This document shows positions 12,361-24,055 of a stretch of 64,000 nucleotides of DNA, piece by piece (position 1 is the stretch's first letter; each line of letters opens with the position of its first letter). A model generated the notes under the pieces. That model did no database searches. It was not told the origin of the DNA and saw only the letters and a list, made by a program, of their open reading frames with translations. Position numbers and translations under genes: made by a program. The stretch spans positions 801,441,592 to 801,505,591 of the forward strand of contig CM062805.1 of the NCBI GenBank assembly GCA_031772625.1, given 5' to 3'. Source of the stretch: Pinus tabuliformis (taxonomy: Eukaryota > Streptophyta > Pinopsida > Pinales > Pinaceae).

Positions 12361-13410
12361 GGAATACTTCCAAGACGTTTGATCAAGATAGCTCACCAAG
12401 TGATAGGCTAGCCACCCAAGGAACAATGTTTATTTTAACTCAGTCCATTACTATTCTTTGGATCCAAATTTAAATAGGGATAGGTTCCTTCCCAAGTATG
12501 TGAGCTTGTCAAATATTTCACTTACCAAATATCTACTTACCACCTAAATATTTTCTTTGAAAACTAAAAGAAAATGGAAATAAATTAAGTTTTGGATGAA
12601 AAAGTATCTTCATAGTTTATACCTTATTGCTTTTCCTACTCCATGTTGTATCCCATTGATATAAATCAACACTCACAACAAAGAGATAGGAGACCTGATT
12701 ATGCATTTTTATTATGGAGGACCATATATGAATACATTTGCATGAATATGTAAAATCATTTGTATTGCTTTCTCATAAGGGATGTATCACCTAATTATGT
12801 TTTAATACACCATTGTGACATGGATTGATTTATACTAACTTTTCCTTGAATTTCTTAGAAGTCACGTTGAAATATAAACTCAAAAATTTCACCTCAAACT
12901 TGAGATTATATATATATATATATATATATTTCTCATCAAATTTTAACTTTATGCGTAAAGATAAAGTATTACTTATAGTAATATATATTTCACTTCTATC
13001 CAACTAGATGCATAAGGAAACCTAAGAAAATAAAAATCAAATGAGTGTAATTCAAGGGAATTCATTTTATAACACTTAGGGAATTATTCCCAACATATAA
13101 TATATCTAAAATTACTTATTACAACATATTTTTTACAGCCATAAATATTCCCACCTAAATTCCATATATTTTCAAAATTTGTTAACAAAATCTACTCATT
13201 ATCATGTAATCAACATGCATAACTATCTCTAGAAATTACTCAATCATTATGAGAACACAAGTTGAAAAATAGATATACAAGAATATAAAGTGATAACAAG
13301 GAAATATTCATATATACATAGGATGAGGTTACAAGTAGATACAAACAACATAATACTTGGATGAATCTCTCTCCAAGGATCATATTTTCTTATAGGTAGT
13401 TATCATAATT
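12361..13410. other. No gene; AT microsatellite at 12907-12929
   Basis: AT-rich sequence with a TA run at 12907-12929. I could not support any coding or element feature. Confidence 0.4.
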
Positions 13411-14516
13411 ATGTTGTTGCAAATATTAAAAAATCACTCTAACAATGATACTGGGTTATATCATGGTGACTTGATAGAGACGATTAAGTATTCATTGACA
13501 ATTCCTAACATTTCCACTCTTGGATTTGGCAATCTACATCCACCATCATTTGAGATTAATAATAGGCATGATACCTCTCGTGTGGCACTTAATGTGGATG
13601 GTTTTGTGGGTATGGGTATTCATAAATGGACATGTAGAGCTATCCCAGTGGAAGGTATGTCAAACTCTATGTTTCTCACTCTATGTCCCTTCCCTCCATT
13701 AGAGTGGGATTAAGGATTGAGGAGCATAGAGGTTCATTACCTGTTCCAAAACCAAGCCACAATAGTCATTGGTATAACACAGGGCTCACCAAATCCCATG
13801 GGATTAGTATTTCTCTTGTGGTAGGATATGACATTTCTCTTTATCAAGTTGACGAATTTCTTAAAAAAACATTAGTCACTAAGTTCTTCAATTGATGTGT
13901 TAATATAGGCCATTTTTGTTTGTGTAAGCAATGATTTAGGTTTTATTATCTCATGTATATTTCCATTAGTCATTCCACATTGAGAGGATGGCATGGTTTT
14001 ATCCTTTGGTATGAGGAGGGAGCATGGAAGATATAGGCCCAAACGTGGTTAATGAATCATTATTTTCTTGGGCCTATACTAAGGAAACCTTTTTTTGATG
14101 CGTGGATACATATAAATCATATAATGTTTTGATTTGGGTACAATTTCCCAATATCCCACTTGAACTTTGGAATAATGTAGATATTAAATCCATATGATAT
14201 GTAATTAGAGCCGATATTATAGGTGATGATGGGTATGTAGAGAATATATTGTGGTTAATGGACCGGATTCTAGTTGATATCAATGCTAGGTAGGGTTTAT
14301 ATGAATCAATCCAAAATTTTAGTGGCGATATTTCCTATACTCATGTTCTTAACTATATGGATGTGTCATTTGTTTTTCTAGATGCCATGTAGTGGTCCAC
14401 TTAATGGTGGATTTTTCTTCATTTTCCATTACTTGACATCATGGGCTGGGTATGTCTAATGGAGACATTCGTCCAAAGGACATGAATGAGGATAATTCAC
14501 CCATAGTAGTTCTAGT
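13411..14516 (+). pseudogene. DUF4283-like pseudogene, 5' part (split by Copia-1)
   Basis: Separate frames give pieces laid out like the plant DUF4283 domain: VVGYDISLYQVDEFLKKTLV near 13820-13885, GWHGFILWYEEGAWK near 13990-14035, and IWVQFPNIPLELWNNVDIKS near 14132-14190, followed by ILWLMDRILVDINAR. The middle element matches the usual W-V-(K/Q)-(L/F)-P-x-(L/I)-P-L-E-x-W motif. Several stops and frameshifts separate the pieces. DUF4283 frames occur in plants next to CCHC zinc knuckles and in LINE-type elements, so this could be a host gene or a retroelement ORF1. The last reading frame (GDIRPKDMNEDN) enters the CTAGT target site and resumes in frame at 23242. Confidence 0.5.
14512..14516. 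repeat. Target-site duplication of Copia-1, left copy
   Basis: CTAGT lies directly before the TG of the left LTR. The identical CTAGT lies directly after the right LTR at 23237-23241. Confidence 0.9.
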
Positions 14517-16064
14517 TGTTGGAAATAATACTGAGAGGGGGGGTGAATCAGTATTATCAAGTCAACAATTTCCTTTTTCAATTCCAGATGATATACACTA
14601 CTTTAGTTAATAAAAACCGCGTATATACACAACTACAGATAAAGAAACCCACGTATACAAGGCAGACTTATAATTTGATTTATCTTTCAGATGTCAGTTA
14701 TTAATCTGTGTATCAGAAGAAAATAAATAGTACCAGAAATAATGAAACAGAGGAAAAGACAGTCACACACAACAACACAAGATATAAGGAGGAAACCCAA
14801 TGTGGGTGAAAACCCCCTGCTGCAATTCGTCTCTATCTTTCGTTTAATTAGAAACTTCTCTTTACAATGTTTTGTACTGGTGCAGTCTTTATCAGTACGC
14901 AGGCTGCAACCTGCAGAGAGCTACAACTCTCTCTCGTTCTCCAGCTTTCCTGGAAGGGAGCTCCAACCCCCTAAGTTCTTGTACTAGCTTGAGATACTAG
15001 TACGCAGGCTCCTACCTGCAGAAGGCTGTAACCTTCTCTTTGCTTTCAGGGACCTCGTTTCATTAATTTTCAGACTGGATCCACAAGTAACATCAATCAA
15101 ACATCAAGAATTTCTGCATAACCCAAACTTCGTTTTACCAATCAAAAGCTAAAACAAATAAGCACTTCTTTGACCACTATACCCAGATCACAGTAACTGT
15201 AATCAAACACCAATTATGAACCTAGAACACTGCAACAATACAACAGAAGCAGCTAGAACATAAATCATGATATATACGCTACTTCACTGTTCAACAACCT
15301 GCGAGTATACGCTTCTGTACCACAACCAACCTGCGTATACGCTTCTTTCATTCACAGAAAAAGTGTGTATACGCACCTGCAATTCACTGAACCTGCGTAC
15401 AGATCTATAAGGGATAATTTATTCTTTTAAGCATTCAGACATTAGTTAACCCAGATTTATAGATCAAGAGAGCGCCACATATAATAGATCAAAATTATAC
15501 AGAGATACCAATGTTCAAGCCTTGAGATTTTGATCCATCAATAGCCCTTATCCTTCTTGTGCTTAGGTTCCTCCTTTTTCAGATCTAGATCTGCACCATA
15601 ACCCGATCACACGTATTCCAGATCTAGCACAATATCAGATATTCAATAATTCAGATGGTGCCTTGCCACATGATCTCCTTCCTCTTTTATAGTTATAGGC
15701 CTTGCACAATACCATGGTCCAAAACCATAATAAACAATACCAAGGGCCCAAAAACCTGGGGTCAACACTTCCGACGAGATACAATGGTCCACAACCATAG
15801 GTTCAAATTCCAAGGACTAACAACCACGGACCAAAAATAAGTTTCCGAGCATTTACGCGCTTTTATGTGCGTAAAAGTGCGTGTATACGGATACACGACT
15901 TCAGAACATATAACCTGTGTGTATACGCGTCTTATGCAAGGTGTACCTGCGTATACAAGATTTCCTTCATTCTGAACACCTGAACTGAGATCTGTCACCA
16001 AAGTGAGTTGCCATCAAGGACAACACCTGTACCATAGCGCCATACCTGTGCCAAAATGCCAACA
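14517..16064 (-). repeat. Copia-1 3' LTR (left)
   Basis: 1548 bp, TG...CA ends, same length as its partner. On the minus strand a TATAAAAG box lies at 15683-15690 (plus-strand CTTTTATA). Numerous GTATACGC-type motifs are scattered at about 15300-15375 and 15870-15955. Confidence 0.93.
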
Positions 16065-16078
16065 ATCTCCCCCTTTGG
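16065..16078 (-). other. Copia-1 polypurine tract
   Basis: The minus strand reads CCAAAGGGGGAGAT immediately before the 3' LTR start. Further CAGGGGGAAC/CAGGGGGAGC tracts lie at about 16148, 16193 and 16643. Repeated PPT-like tracts between pol and the 3' LTR are a reported Sirevirus feature. Apart from these tracts, 16079-16829 is non-coding 3' leader sequence. Confidence 0.85.
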
Positions 16079-16829
16079 ACTTGATGGCAACCCCAAGATC
16101 CTCAAAATCCTTCTCCCCTTTTGTCATCAAGGGTAAAGGGCTGTGTTCCCCCTGAGTACATGCTGATATCTCTGCTCTGTTGTGCTGAACATGCTCCCCC
16201 TGACAGTATGCAAGATCTGCAAAAGATGTTCTTCAAGAAGAACCATGGCTTATACATCATAAAAGACCTTCCTAGCACCAAAAGACTCAATACATACAAC
16301 CATTACCCAACCAAGTGGGGATCATCCACCCAACCAAGTGGGGATACATCAGAAATTTACACATGACAACCAAACACATCAATCATCCTAGGCATAGTGG
16401 GGAAACCAAAATAGGTCGTTACATGACCTTGATAAAAAATGACATAGAGACGAAATATCAAGACTATGCAAATCACCAATAACTATAATCAGCAGCATAT
16501 GACAATCACTGTATATTTCAACAATCATGTTCTCCTTTTGATCTTCTTTCTGCAGCTGATGCACCTGAGCCAAAAATAGCTTGAGTACTAGAACCAAGAG
16601 CTTCTAAGGTAATGCCAACAATGCATTATTAGAATATTATTTGCTCCCCCTGAACCTGTGCCTGATGGTCTCTGACATACCCATCTCAGACTCTCTCCAA
16701 CCAGAGTCTGCCCTTGCTGATTTTCTTCAGAACTCCATATACGCGACTGAACCTGCATAAATCAGCGTATGTATGCGGATACCCCTCATCCAACTCGCGT
16801 AGACCAATTTTCTTTGGAACAGACAAGCT

Positions 16830-19800
16830 TCAACAGCAGGATGAAGCATCAACGACTCCCAGCTTCTGTCTGAGATATTCAAAAGTTTCCCTGGGCAGTG
16901 GTTTGGTGAGTATATCAGCAACTTGTTCCTTAGAAGGAACATTCTCCAATTTGACCTTTTGTTTCATCACTTGTTCCCGGAGAAAGTGGTACTTGATCGG
17001 TATGTGCTTGGTCTTTGAATGCATGACTGGGTTCTTTGAAATGCTTATTGCACTTGTATTATCACATAAGATAGAGACAGGTGGAGTACAAGTGATTTGA
17101 AAATCCTGCAAGGTTTGCATCATCCAAAGGAGTTGTGTGCAATAAGATGCAGCAGCCACATATTCCGCTTCAACTGTAGATAAAGCAATCAAACTCTATT
17201 TCTTGTTGAACCAAGATACTAATCTGGAATCCATAAAGAATGCACCGCCACTTGTGCTCTTCCTGTCATCCACGCTTACGGCCCAATTTGCATCTGTGTA
17301 AGCATGAAGAGTGAGATCTGTATCTCTAGGATACCATAAGCCATAGTTTTGAGTTCCTTGAAGGTACTTGAAGATTCTCTTGACTGCCTGAAGATGAGTT
17401 TCCTTTGGGTTGGCTTGAAACCTTCCAACTATTCCCACTGCATGCATAATATCTGGTCGGGTACCTGTCAAATAAAGCAAACTCCCAATCATGGATCTAT
17501 AGGTTGGTTGATGCACTGCTGCTGATTCATCATTTGCACTGAGGCTGCATCCTGTAATCATGGGGGTACATACAGGTTTCGAATCTTCCATGCCATACTT
17601 CTTCAGAATCTGCTTGAGGTACTTGGTTTGAGACAAGAAGATACCGCCTTCATTTTGTTGGATTTGCAATCCAAGAAAGTATGTCAGTTCTCCAAGCAAG
17701 GACATTTCGAATTCTTTTTGCATCACCAAGGCAAAGCTTTGACTCATAGCTTCTTCATTGCTTCCAAAGATAATATCATCTACATCCACAACAAGTATTA
17801 GCAATTTTTTATTTTCAATTTTTATATCGAGATTGCTATCTGCTGATCCTTTTGAAAAACCTTGTTGATGAAGGTATTTGTCCAACCGATAGTACCAAGC
17901 CCTTGGAGCTTGTTTAAGCCCATAGAGAGACTTTTTAAGTCTGCATACAAGATTTGGATCATTTCCAAGGATAAAGCCATCTGGTTGCTCAATGTACACT
18001 TCTTCTTCTAAGTCTCCATTCAAAAAGGCTGACTTCACATCCATTTGAAATACTTTGAATTTTTGAAAGCTAGAGAGGGAAAGGAACATTATGATGGCCT
18101 CAAGTCTAGCTACGGGAGAAAAAGTTTCTTCAAAGTCTATTCCTTCCTGTTGAGCATACCCTTTGCAAACAAGCCTGGCCTTGTTTCTAATAACTTCCCC
18201 ATTTTCATTCAACTTGTTCTTGAAGATCCATTTTGTTCCTATGACATTCTTATCTTTTGGTCTAGGAACCAACTCCCATGTGTTGTTCTTTTCGATCTGC
18301 TCAAGTTCTTCATCCATTTCCTTGACCCAGCATTCATCTTTGCACGCCTCTTTTACATTTTGTGGTTCAGTGGAGGAGAGAAAAGCCAAATAGCTTGAGG
18401 CTTCTGCAATTGTTCTTCTAGTTTGTACACCTGCTTTTTTTTGCCCCAAAATCTGAGATTCTGGATGATTCTTCTGCACATACCTGGATGGAGTCTTCTC
18501 TTCTATCCTTATCTGTTCCACTGGTGCCTCTTGAGGTTCTTCTTCATCATCAGTTTGATTTGGAGGGTAGTCTTCATCTTCTTCTATATTTTCATAATTT
18601 ACTTACCTAGGAACGTTTCCTTTTTCATCAACCACAACATCAATGCTGTCAACAATTCTTCCAAGTCTTTTATTGTAACATATATATGCTTTGCTGTGGG
18701 GAGAATAACCAAGAAGAATGCCTTCATCAGCTCTAGGTTCAAACTTTCCAAGATGTTCATCATTATTCTTAATGTAGCATTTGCTTCCAAAAATTTTGAA
18801 GTGTTTTACTGAGGGAGTCTCACCATACCAAAGCTCATGAGGTGTTTGAGTGCTATTTACCTGGACATTTGTTTTGTTGAGAATAACCACCGCAGCATAA
18901 GCCGCTTCACCCCAAAAGGTTGCTGAAGTTCCAGACTCATCAAGCATAGCACGAGCCATTTGTTGAACCGTTCTGTTCATTCTTTCCACTACTCCATTTT
19001 GTTGAGGAGTCCTAGCTGTAGAGAATTCCCTTCTTATTCCATGTTCTTCACAGAAATCGAAAAAATCATTTGAGGTAAACTCCCCACCTCTATCAGACCT
19101 GAGGCATTTAATTTTGCGATCTGATTCATTTTCAACCAATGCTTTGAAAGATTTGAATTTTTCGAATGCTTCATCTTTGTGCTTCATCATTCCTATCCAA
19201 ACCATCCTGGAAAATTCATCAATGAATAATATAAACTATTCTTCTCCTCGAGGTGACCTTTTCCTAGATGGACCACATACATCTGTATGAACTAGCTCAA
19301 GAGGCCTGCTAGTTGATCCTTCCTTCTCAGGAAAGTTAGTTCTGGTTTGCTTACCAAACTGACATGATTTGCATATGGTGTTGTCTAGAATTTTGATATC
19401 TAGAAGACCATGAACTACCTGGTATTTGCATGCTTTCCTTATTTGTGAAAAGCTTAGATGCCCCAACCTCCGGTGCCATAACCAGTGTTCATCATCCTTG
19501 CTCAAATAACATTGTTGTTGTCCTTCTTCAAATATGTATAGATTATTTGGAGTTCTTCTACCTTTGATCACTGTTTCACCTGTATCAAGATTGCGAACAC
19601 GACATCCATTTGATCTAAATATTACCTCGGTTCCTTGATCGCACATCTGACTGACACTCAGAAGATTATGCTTCAATCCATCAACATACAACACATTTCC
19701 AGCTTTGACCTTTTCTTTCAACTGAGCCGTACCTTTTCCTTTTATGGCTGCAGGGGAGTCATTTCCAAAAGAAACCTTCTTCCCCTTTCCTAATGCAGTA

Positions 19801-19883
19801 TATGATTCAAGTTTTTCTTTATCCCCTATCATAGGTTGTGGTTTCTTCATTCTCCATGTTTTGGCACTTGAGGTTTGTTCCTT
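16830..19883 (-). pseudogene. pol: Copia-1 pol: protease remnant, integrase, reverse transcriptase, RNase H
   Basis: All pieces share one frame. The protease region jumps from TWRMKKPQP to MIGDKEKLE, so the expected catalytic Asp-Ser/Thr-Gly segment is missing. GAG-pre-integrase follows (HLSFSQIRKACK context, WHRRLGHL), with CKSCQFGK completing the zinc site. The integrase core has HTDVCGP, LRSDRGGEF and NGVVERMNRT, so the D, D and E are all present. Reverse transcriptase spans about 17500-18450: [25 protein letters not shown] and the catalytic box, which reads [10 protein letters not shown] instead of the usual YVDD (Tyr to Asp near 17785). RNase H has YTDANWA and ALSTVEAEY. In-frame stops lie at 19233-19235, 18600-18602 and 17193-17195. 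The last is a TAG where related elements carry a Gln codon. Confidence 0.92.
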
Positions 19884-21628
19884 CTAAGTTGTCTTCCAAA
19901 ACCTGCTCCTGCATTCAGAATCTTCATGACCAAAGTTATTACAAATAGAACATTCAACTTCATTTTCAAGGGCCGAAAAGTTGTTATAGGTCCTTTTCAT
20001 GATCCCAGTCATATTCCTTTGTTTTTGGGCTTCTCTAGTCATGATTGTTTTATAGGAAACACATTGAGCTGCTTTGTGACCAAAATTATGGCAAGATAAA
20101 CATTGGCCATTGAAGAAACTCCTGCGATTATCAAATCTATCATCCAACCGATTTTAGTTTCTACTGACATCCATTCTTGAGGCAAGTTGAGAAGATTTTA
20201 CCTGTGGCTGATTGTAGCTTCTATTTGTCCTTAAGGTAGCTTACCCCAGATTTTCTTGATAGTTTTTGTTTGTTCTTGAGGTAAACTATCCCTGATTTAC
20301 CTGATGATTTCTATTAGGCCTTTGCTCACTTCTCCTTGCTGCATCAAGATAACTATTTGATGTGGATGCTTGAGATGTTTCTCCATTATATCCTAGACCT
20401 GTCTTGATTAGTGGAGAACGCTGCACATTGATAATCTCATCCAGAGTTTCAGATCTTTTAACAAATTTAAGATTAATAGCTTTTGTTTTCTCAATCTCCT
20501 TTCTAAGACAAAAAATTTCACATTCCAATTTTTCAAGATGTTTTTCCCTTTCAGCCAGTTGACATTGTAGAGAATCAATAATTGCTCTTTTCTCTTCTAA
20601 GCAAACTTTGAGATCAGACATTTCATTATTAAAACCCTCTACATCTATAGCATCCATGTACTCATCATCTTCAAAAGCCATTAAAAGTTTATACTCATTA
20701 CCTCGTTCATCTTCGTCACTATTTGAGAGTCCATCACTATCTTCATGAGTGTAATAGCTTTTCTTATTTGGATTTTGTTTCTTGTTCCATCTAACGGGTT
20801 CCTTTCCTTTGTCAATCTTATCTTTATGAGGACACTTGGCAGCATAGTGACCTACTCTTCCACAAGCAAAGCACTTGAAAGGTAACTTACCTCGGAATCG
20901 TCCAGCACCCCTTTGAAGATTTTTGACAAAATTTGATTCTTCTTCTTCTTCTGACCCATCTCCTGATTCATAGTACTCTCCTTTGCCTGAATCCTTGAAG
21001 GCAGCTTCTCTCCTGTCAGATGGACCTCCTTTCCTCATTTCATAAGCAGTTAGAATTCCATGTAGTTGTGACATTTTAAGATTTTGTAGATTCTCCTTTT
21101 CTTCTATAACAGAAACTTTAGATTCAAACCTAGGTGACAAAGATCTTAGAACTTTTTCAACCACAACAGCCTCTTTTATTTCTTCACCCAAATTTTTCTT
21201 ACAATTAACAATCTCATCCACACGAAGAAAATAGTTAGCCACACTTTCATCATTATACATCTTGAGATTTTCATACTGAATCCTGAGGGTTTGAAGTTTT
21301 GCTCTTTTTAGCTGATCATCTCCTTCATAGCTCAGAACAATCTTGTCCCATATTTCTTTTGCGATTTATACTGCATAACTTTGACAAATTCAGATTGCGA
21401 CAGACATCCCAATAGAGTATTGACCGACTTTGCATTTGTTTCATATTTCTTCTTCTCAGCCGGATCTGTAGGAGTTGCTGCTAGAAAAGTATATCCTATA
21501 TCTATGATATCCCAGACTTCTGTACCCAAAGATTGAAGATAGGCAGTAACTCTTACCTTCCAATATACAAAGTTTTTCCCATCAAAAATCGGTGGCCTGA
21601 TTGATGCTTCGCTCTCGTAGTTGCTCAT
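19884..21628 (-). pseudogene. gag: Copia-1 gag with three CCHC zinc knuckles
   Basis: The start at 21628 (MSNYESEASIRPPIFDGKNF) lies 44 bases after the primer-binding site and matches Copia gag N-termini (PPIFDGKNFVYWKVRV). A one-base shift near 21345-21350 moves the frame; the rest of gag continues in the frame of pol. Zinc knuckles are CFACGRVGHYAAKC (about 20850), CLSCHNFGHKAAQC (about 20080) and CSICNNFGHEDSEC (about 19930). A Glu/Lys-rich helical, probably coiled-coil, stretch lies near 20460-20640. Stops interrupt it at 20283-20285 and around 20245 and 20155. Gag would form the particle and bind the RNA. The stops and shift make it a pseudogene. Confidence 0.9.
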
Positions 21629-21671
21629 GATGAAAAATCTTCCTTCAAGCGATCAAGCTGTTTCAGAAGGA

Positions 21672-21686
21672 CCTGCTCTGATACCA
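21672..21686 (-). other. Copia-1 primer-binding site (tRNA-iMet type)
   Basis: The minus strand reads TGGTATCAGAGCAGG, two bases inside the right LTR. It is complementary to the 3' end of plant initiator methionine tRNA, the common Copia primer. Confidence 0.92.
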
Positions 21687-21688
21687 AT

Positions 21689-23236
21689 TGTTGGAAATAA
21701 TACTGAGAGGGGGGTTGAATTAGTATTATCAAGTCAACAATTTCCTTTTTCAATTCTAGATGATATACGCTACTTCAGTTAATAAAAACCGTGTATATAC
21801 GCAACTACAAATAAAGAAACCCGCGTATACAAGGCAGACTTATAATTTGATTTATCTTTCAGATGTCAGTTGTTAATTTGTGTATCAGAAGCAAATAAAC
21901 AGTACCAGAAATAGTGAAATAGGGCAAAAGATAGTCACACACAAGAACACAAGATATAAGGAGGAAACCCAATGTGGGTGAAAACCCCCTGCTGCAATTA
22001 GTCTCTATCTTCCTTTTAATTAGAAACTTCCCTTTACAATGTTTTGTACTGGTGCAGTCTTTACCAGTACGCAGGCTACAACCTGCAGAGAGCTACAACT
22101 CTCTCTCGTTCTCCAGCTTTCCTGGAAGGGAGCTCCAACCCCCTAAGTTCTTGTACTAGCTTGAGATACTAGTACGCAGGCTCCTACCTGCAGAAGGCTG
22201 CAACCTTCTCTTTGCTTTCAGGGACCTCGTTTCATTAATTTTCAGACTGGATCCACAATTAACATCAATCAAACATCAAGAATTTCTACATAACCCAAAC
22301 TCCGTTTTACCAATCAAAAGCTTAAACAAATAAGCACTTCTTTGACCACTGTACCCAGAACACAGTAACTGTAATCAAACACCAATTCTGAACCCAAAAC
22401 ACTGCAGCAATAAAACAGAAGCAGCTAGAACATAAATCAAGATATATACGCTACTTCACTGTTCAGCAACCTGCGAGTATACGCTTCTGTACCACAACCA
22501 ACCTACGTATACGCTTCTTTCATTCACAGAAAAAGCGTGTATACGCACCTGCAATTCACTGAACCTGCGTACAGATCTATAAAGGATAATTTATTCTTTT
22601 AAGCATTCAGACATTAGTTAACCCAGATTTATAGATCAAGAGAGCGCCACATATAATAGATCAAAATTATACAGAGATACCAATGTTCAAGCCTTGAGAT
22701 TTTGATCCATCAATAGCCCTTATCCTTCTTGTGCTTAGGTTCCTCCATTTTCAGATCTAGATCTGCACCATAACTCGATCACATTTATTCCAGATCTAGC
22801 ACAATATCAGATATTCAATAATTTAGATGGTGCCTTGCCACATGATCTCCTTCCTCTTTTATAGTTATAGGCCTTGCACAATACCATGGTCCAAAACCAT
22901 AATAAACAATACCAAGGGCCCAAAAACCTCGGGTCAACACTTCCGACGAGATACAATGGTCCACAACCATAGGTTCAAATTCCAAGGACTAACAACCATG
23001 GACCAAAAGTAAGTTTCCCACCATGTACGTGCTTTTATGTGCATAAAAGTGCGTGTATACGCATACACGACTTGGGAACGTATAACCCGCGTGTATACGC
23101 TTCTTATGCAAGGTGTACCTGCGTATACAAGATTTCCTTCATTCTGAACACCTGAACTGAGATCTGTCACCAAAGTGAGTTGCCATCAAGGACAACACCT
23201 ATACCATAGCGCCATAGCTGTGCCAAAATGCCAACA
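21689..23236 (-). repeat. Copia-1 5' LTR (right)
   Basis: 1548 bp, same ends and length as the left LTR. TATAAAAG on the minus strand at 22856-22863 is the likely promoter box. It carries the same GTATACGC-type motif series as the left copy, with several CG/TG differences between copies. Confidence 0.93.
22856..22863 (-). promoter_or_regulatory. Candidate TATA box of Copia-1
   Basis: The minus strand reads TATAAAAG. The same position in the left LTR (15683-15690) and in Copia-2 (TATATAAG, 30468-30475) carries a TATA box just downstream of a GGTATT-rich stretch. Conservation across the two elements supports the call. Confidence 0.55.
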
Positions 23237-24055
23237 CTAGTTGCAGACAATGGAGATCTCATTATTGATCTAGTCAAGGATATGGCTCATGTGACATCCG
23301 ATGAAATTTTTTATTGTGATGTAGCTAGAGGGAGGAATTACATATGGTTAAACACAGAGAACTTTCTTCTAACTCACTTGTAATATTATAATGTTCTTGT
23401 GGATTCATCAAGACATTTCTTAACATCCATTATGACACTCGCTAATAGTTTCTCTCAATTTATGGAGTGTTATAGGATGTTCAACCAAACATGTATTTGT
23501 CATATCTATCTTCGTCGAGTGACAGAAGTTCAAGTAGGATATAATAAATTGACAAAACATCTGCAACATTGTCTAGTTGGTGAAGATCAACTATAGGTGA
23601 AAATATTAGAATAAAATTCCATAGACGCATGCAATTTTTTCTTGCTAAATAGGCTTCATTTTCTTATGATAATGGAAGCATAGATGACATCGAGGTGCCC
23701 TTGTGGTACAAACATCTAATGAAACAATGGGAACCCAAGGATCTCCCTAAAATAAACATTGATTTTTATGTCAATGAAAGGATATAACACATCTCCCATT
23801 GTCATTACATGGTTTGGGGCTATTTTCCGTGTATGGCATAAAGGTATGTTACGGAGGATTAACTAAATTGATGGATTATGTCAAACCTTGTTACAACTAC
23901 AATGATTGGGTATGACTATTCCAATATACCCAAATATGTGAAGATATGGATTGGCCAAAAATTATATACAACTAAAAGACAATGATGAAAATAAAGGAGA
24001 AACTATGTACATTGATGGAAGGCCAAAAGAAGCAGGGAATATTGCAGGGTTTATA
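23237..24055 (+). pseudogene. DUF4283-like host pseudogene, 3' part
   Basis: The target duplication CTAGT (23237-23241) is followed by a frame that continues exactly from the left side of Copia-1: VVLV before it, ADNGDLIIDLVKDMAHV and DVARGRNYIW after it. Further conserved-looking pieces are DSSRHFLTSIMTLANSFSQF (23399-23596 frame), IEVPLWYKHLMKQWEPKDL near 23690 and MYIDGRPKEAGNIAGFI near 24007-24055. The last recalls a motif seen in some plant SET-domain-like proteins, but I am not sure. Stops and shifts are frequent. The gypsy LTR at 24056 ends it. Confidence 0.4.

Larger units (their letters stand above)
14517..23236 (-). mobile_element. Copia-1: complete Ty1/copia LTR retrotransposon, decayed
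   Basis: Two 1548-bp LTRs (14517-16064 and 21689-23236), both TGTTGG...CCAACA, flank a minus-strand gag-pol. A tRNA-iMet-type primer-binding site lies next to the right LTR, a polypurine tract next to the left LTR, and a perfect 5-bp duplication (CTAGT) outside. Domain order is gag, zinc knuckles, protease, integrase, reverse transcriptase, RNase H, which is the Copia order. Multiple CAGGGGGAGC-like purine tracts downstream of RNase H resemble the repeated PPTs of the SIRE/Maximus (Sirevirus) lineage. By eye the LTRs are about 95% identical, most differences being transitions. One frameshift, several stops and a protease deletion make it inactive. Confidence 0.93.

Noticed and set aside
18045..18398. 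117-aa plus-strand ORF
   Set aside because: It lies opposite the Copia-1 reverse-transcriptase frame and is a shadow of it.
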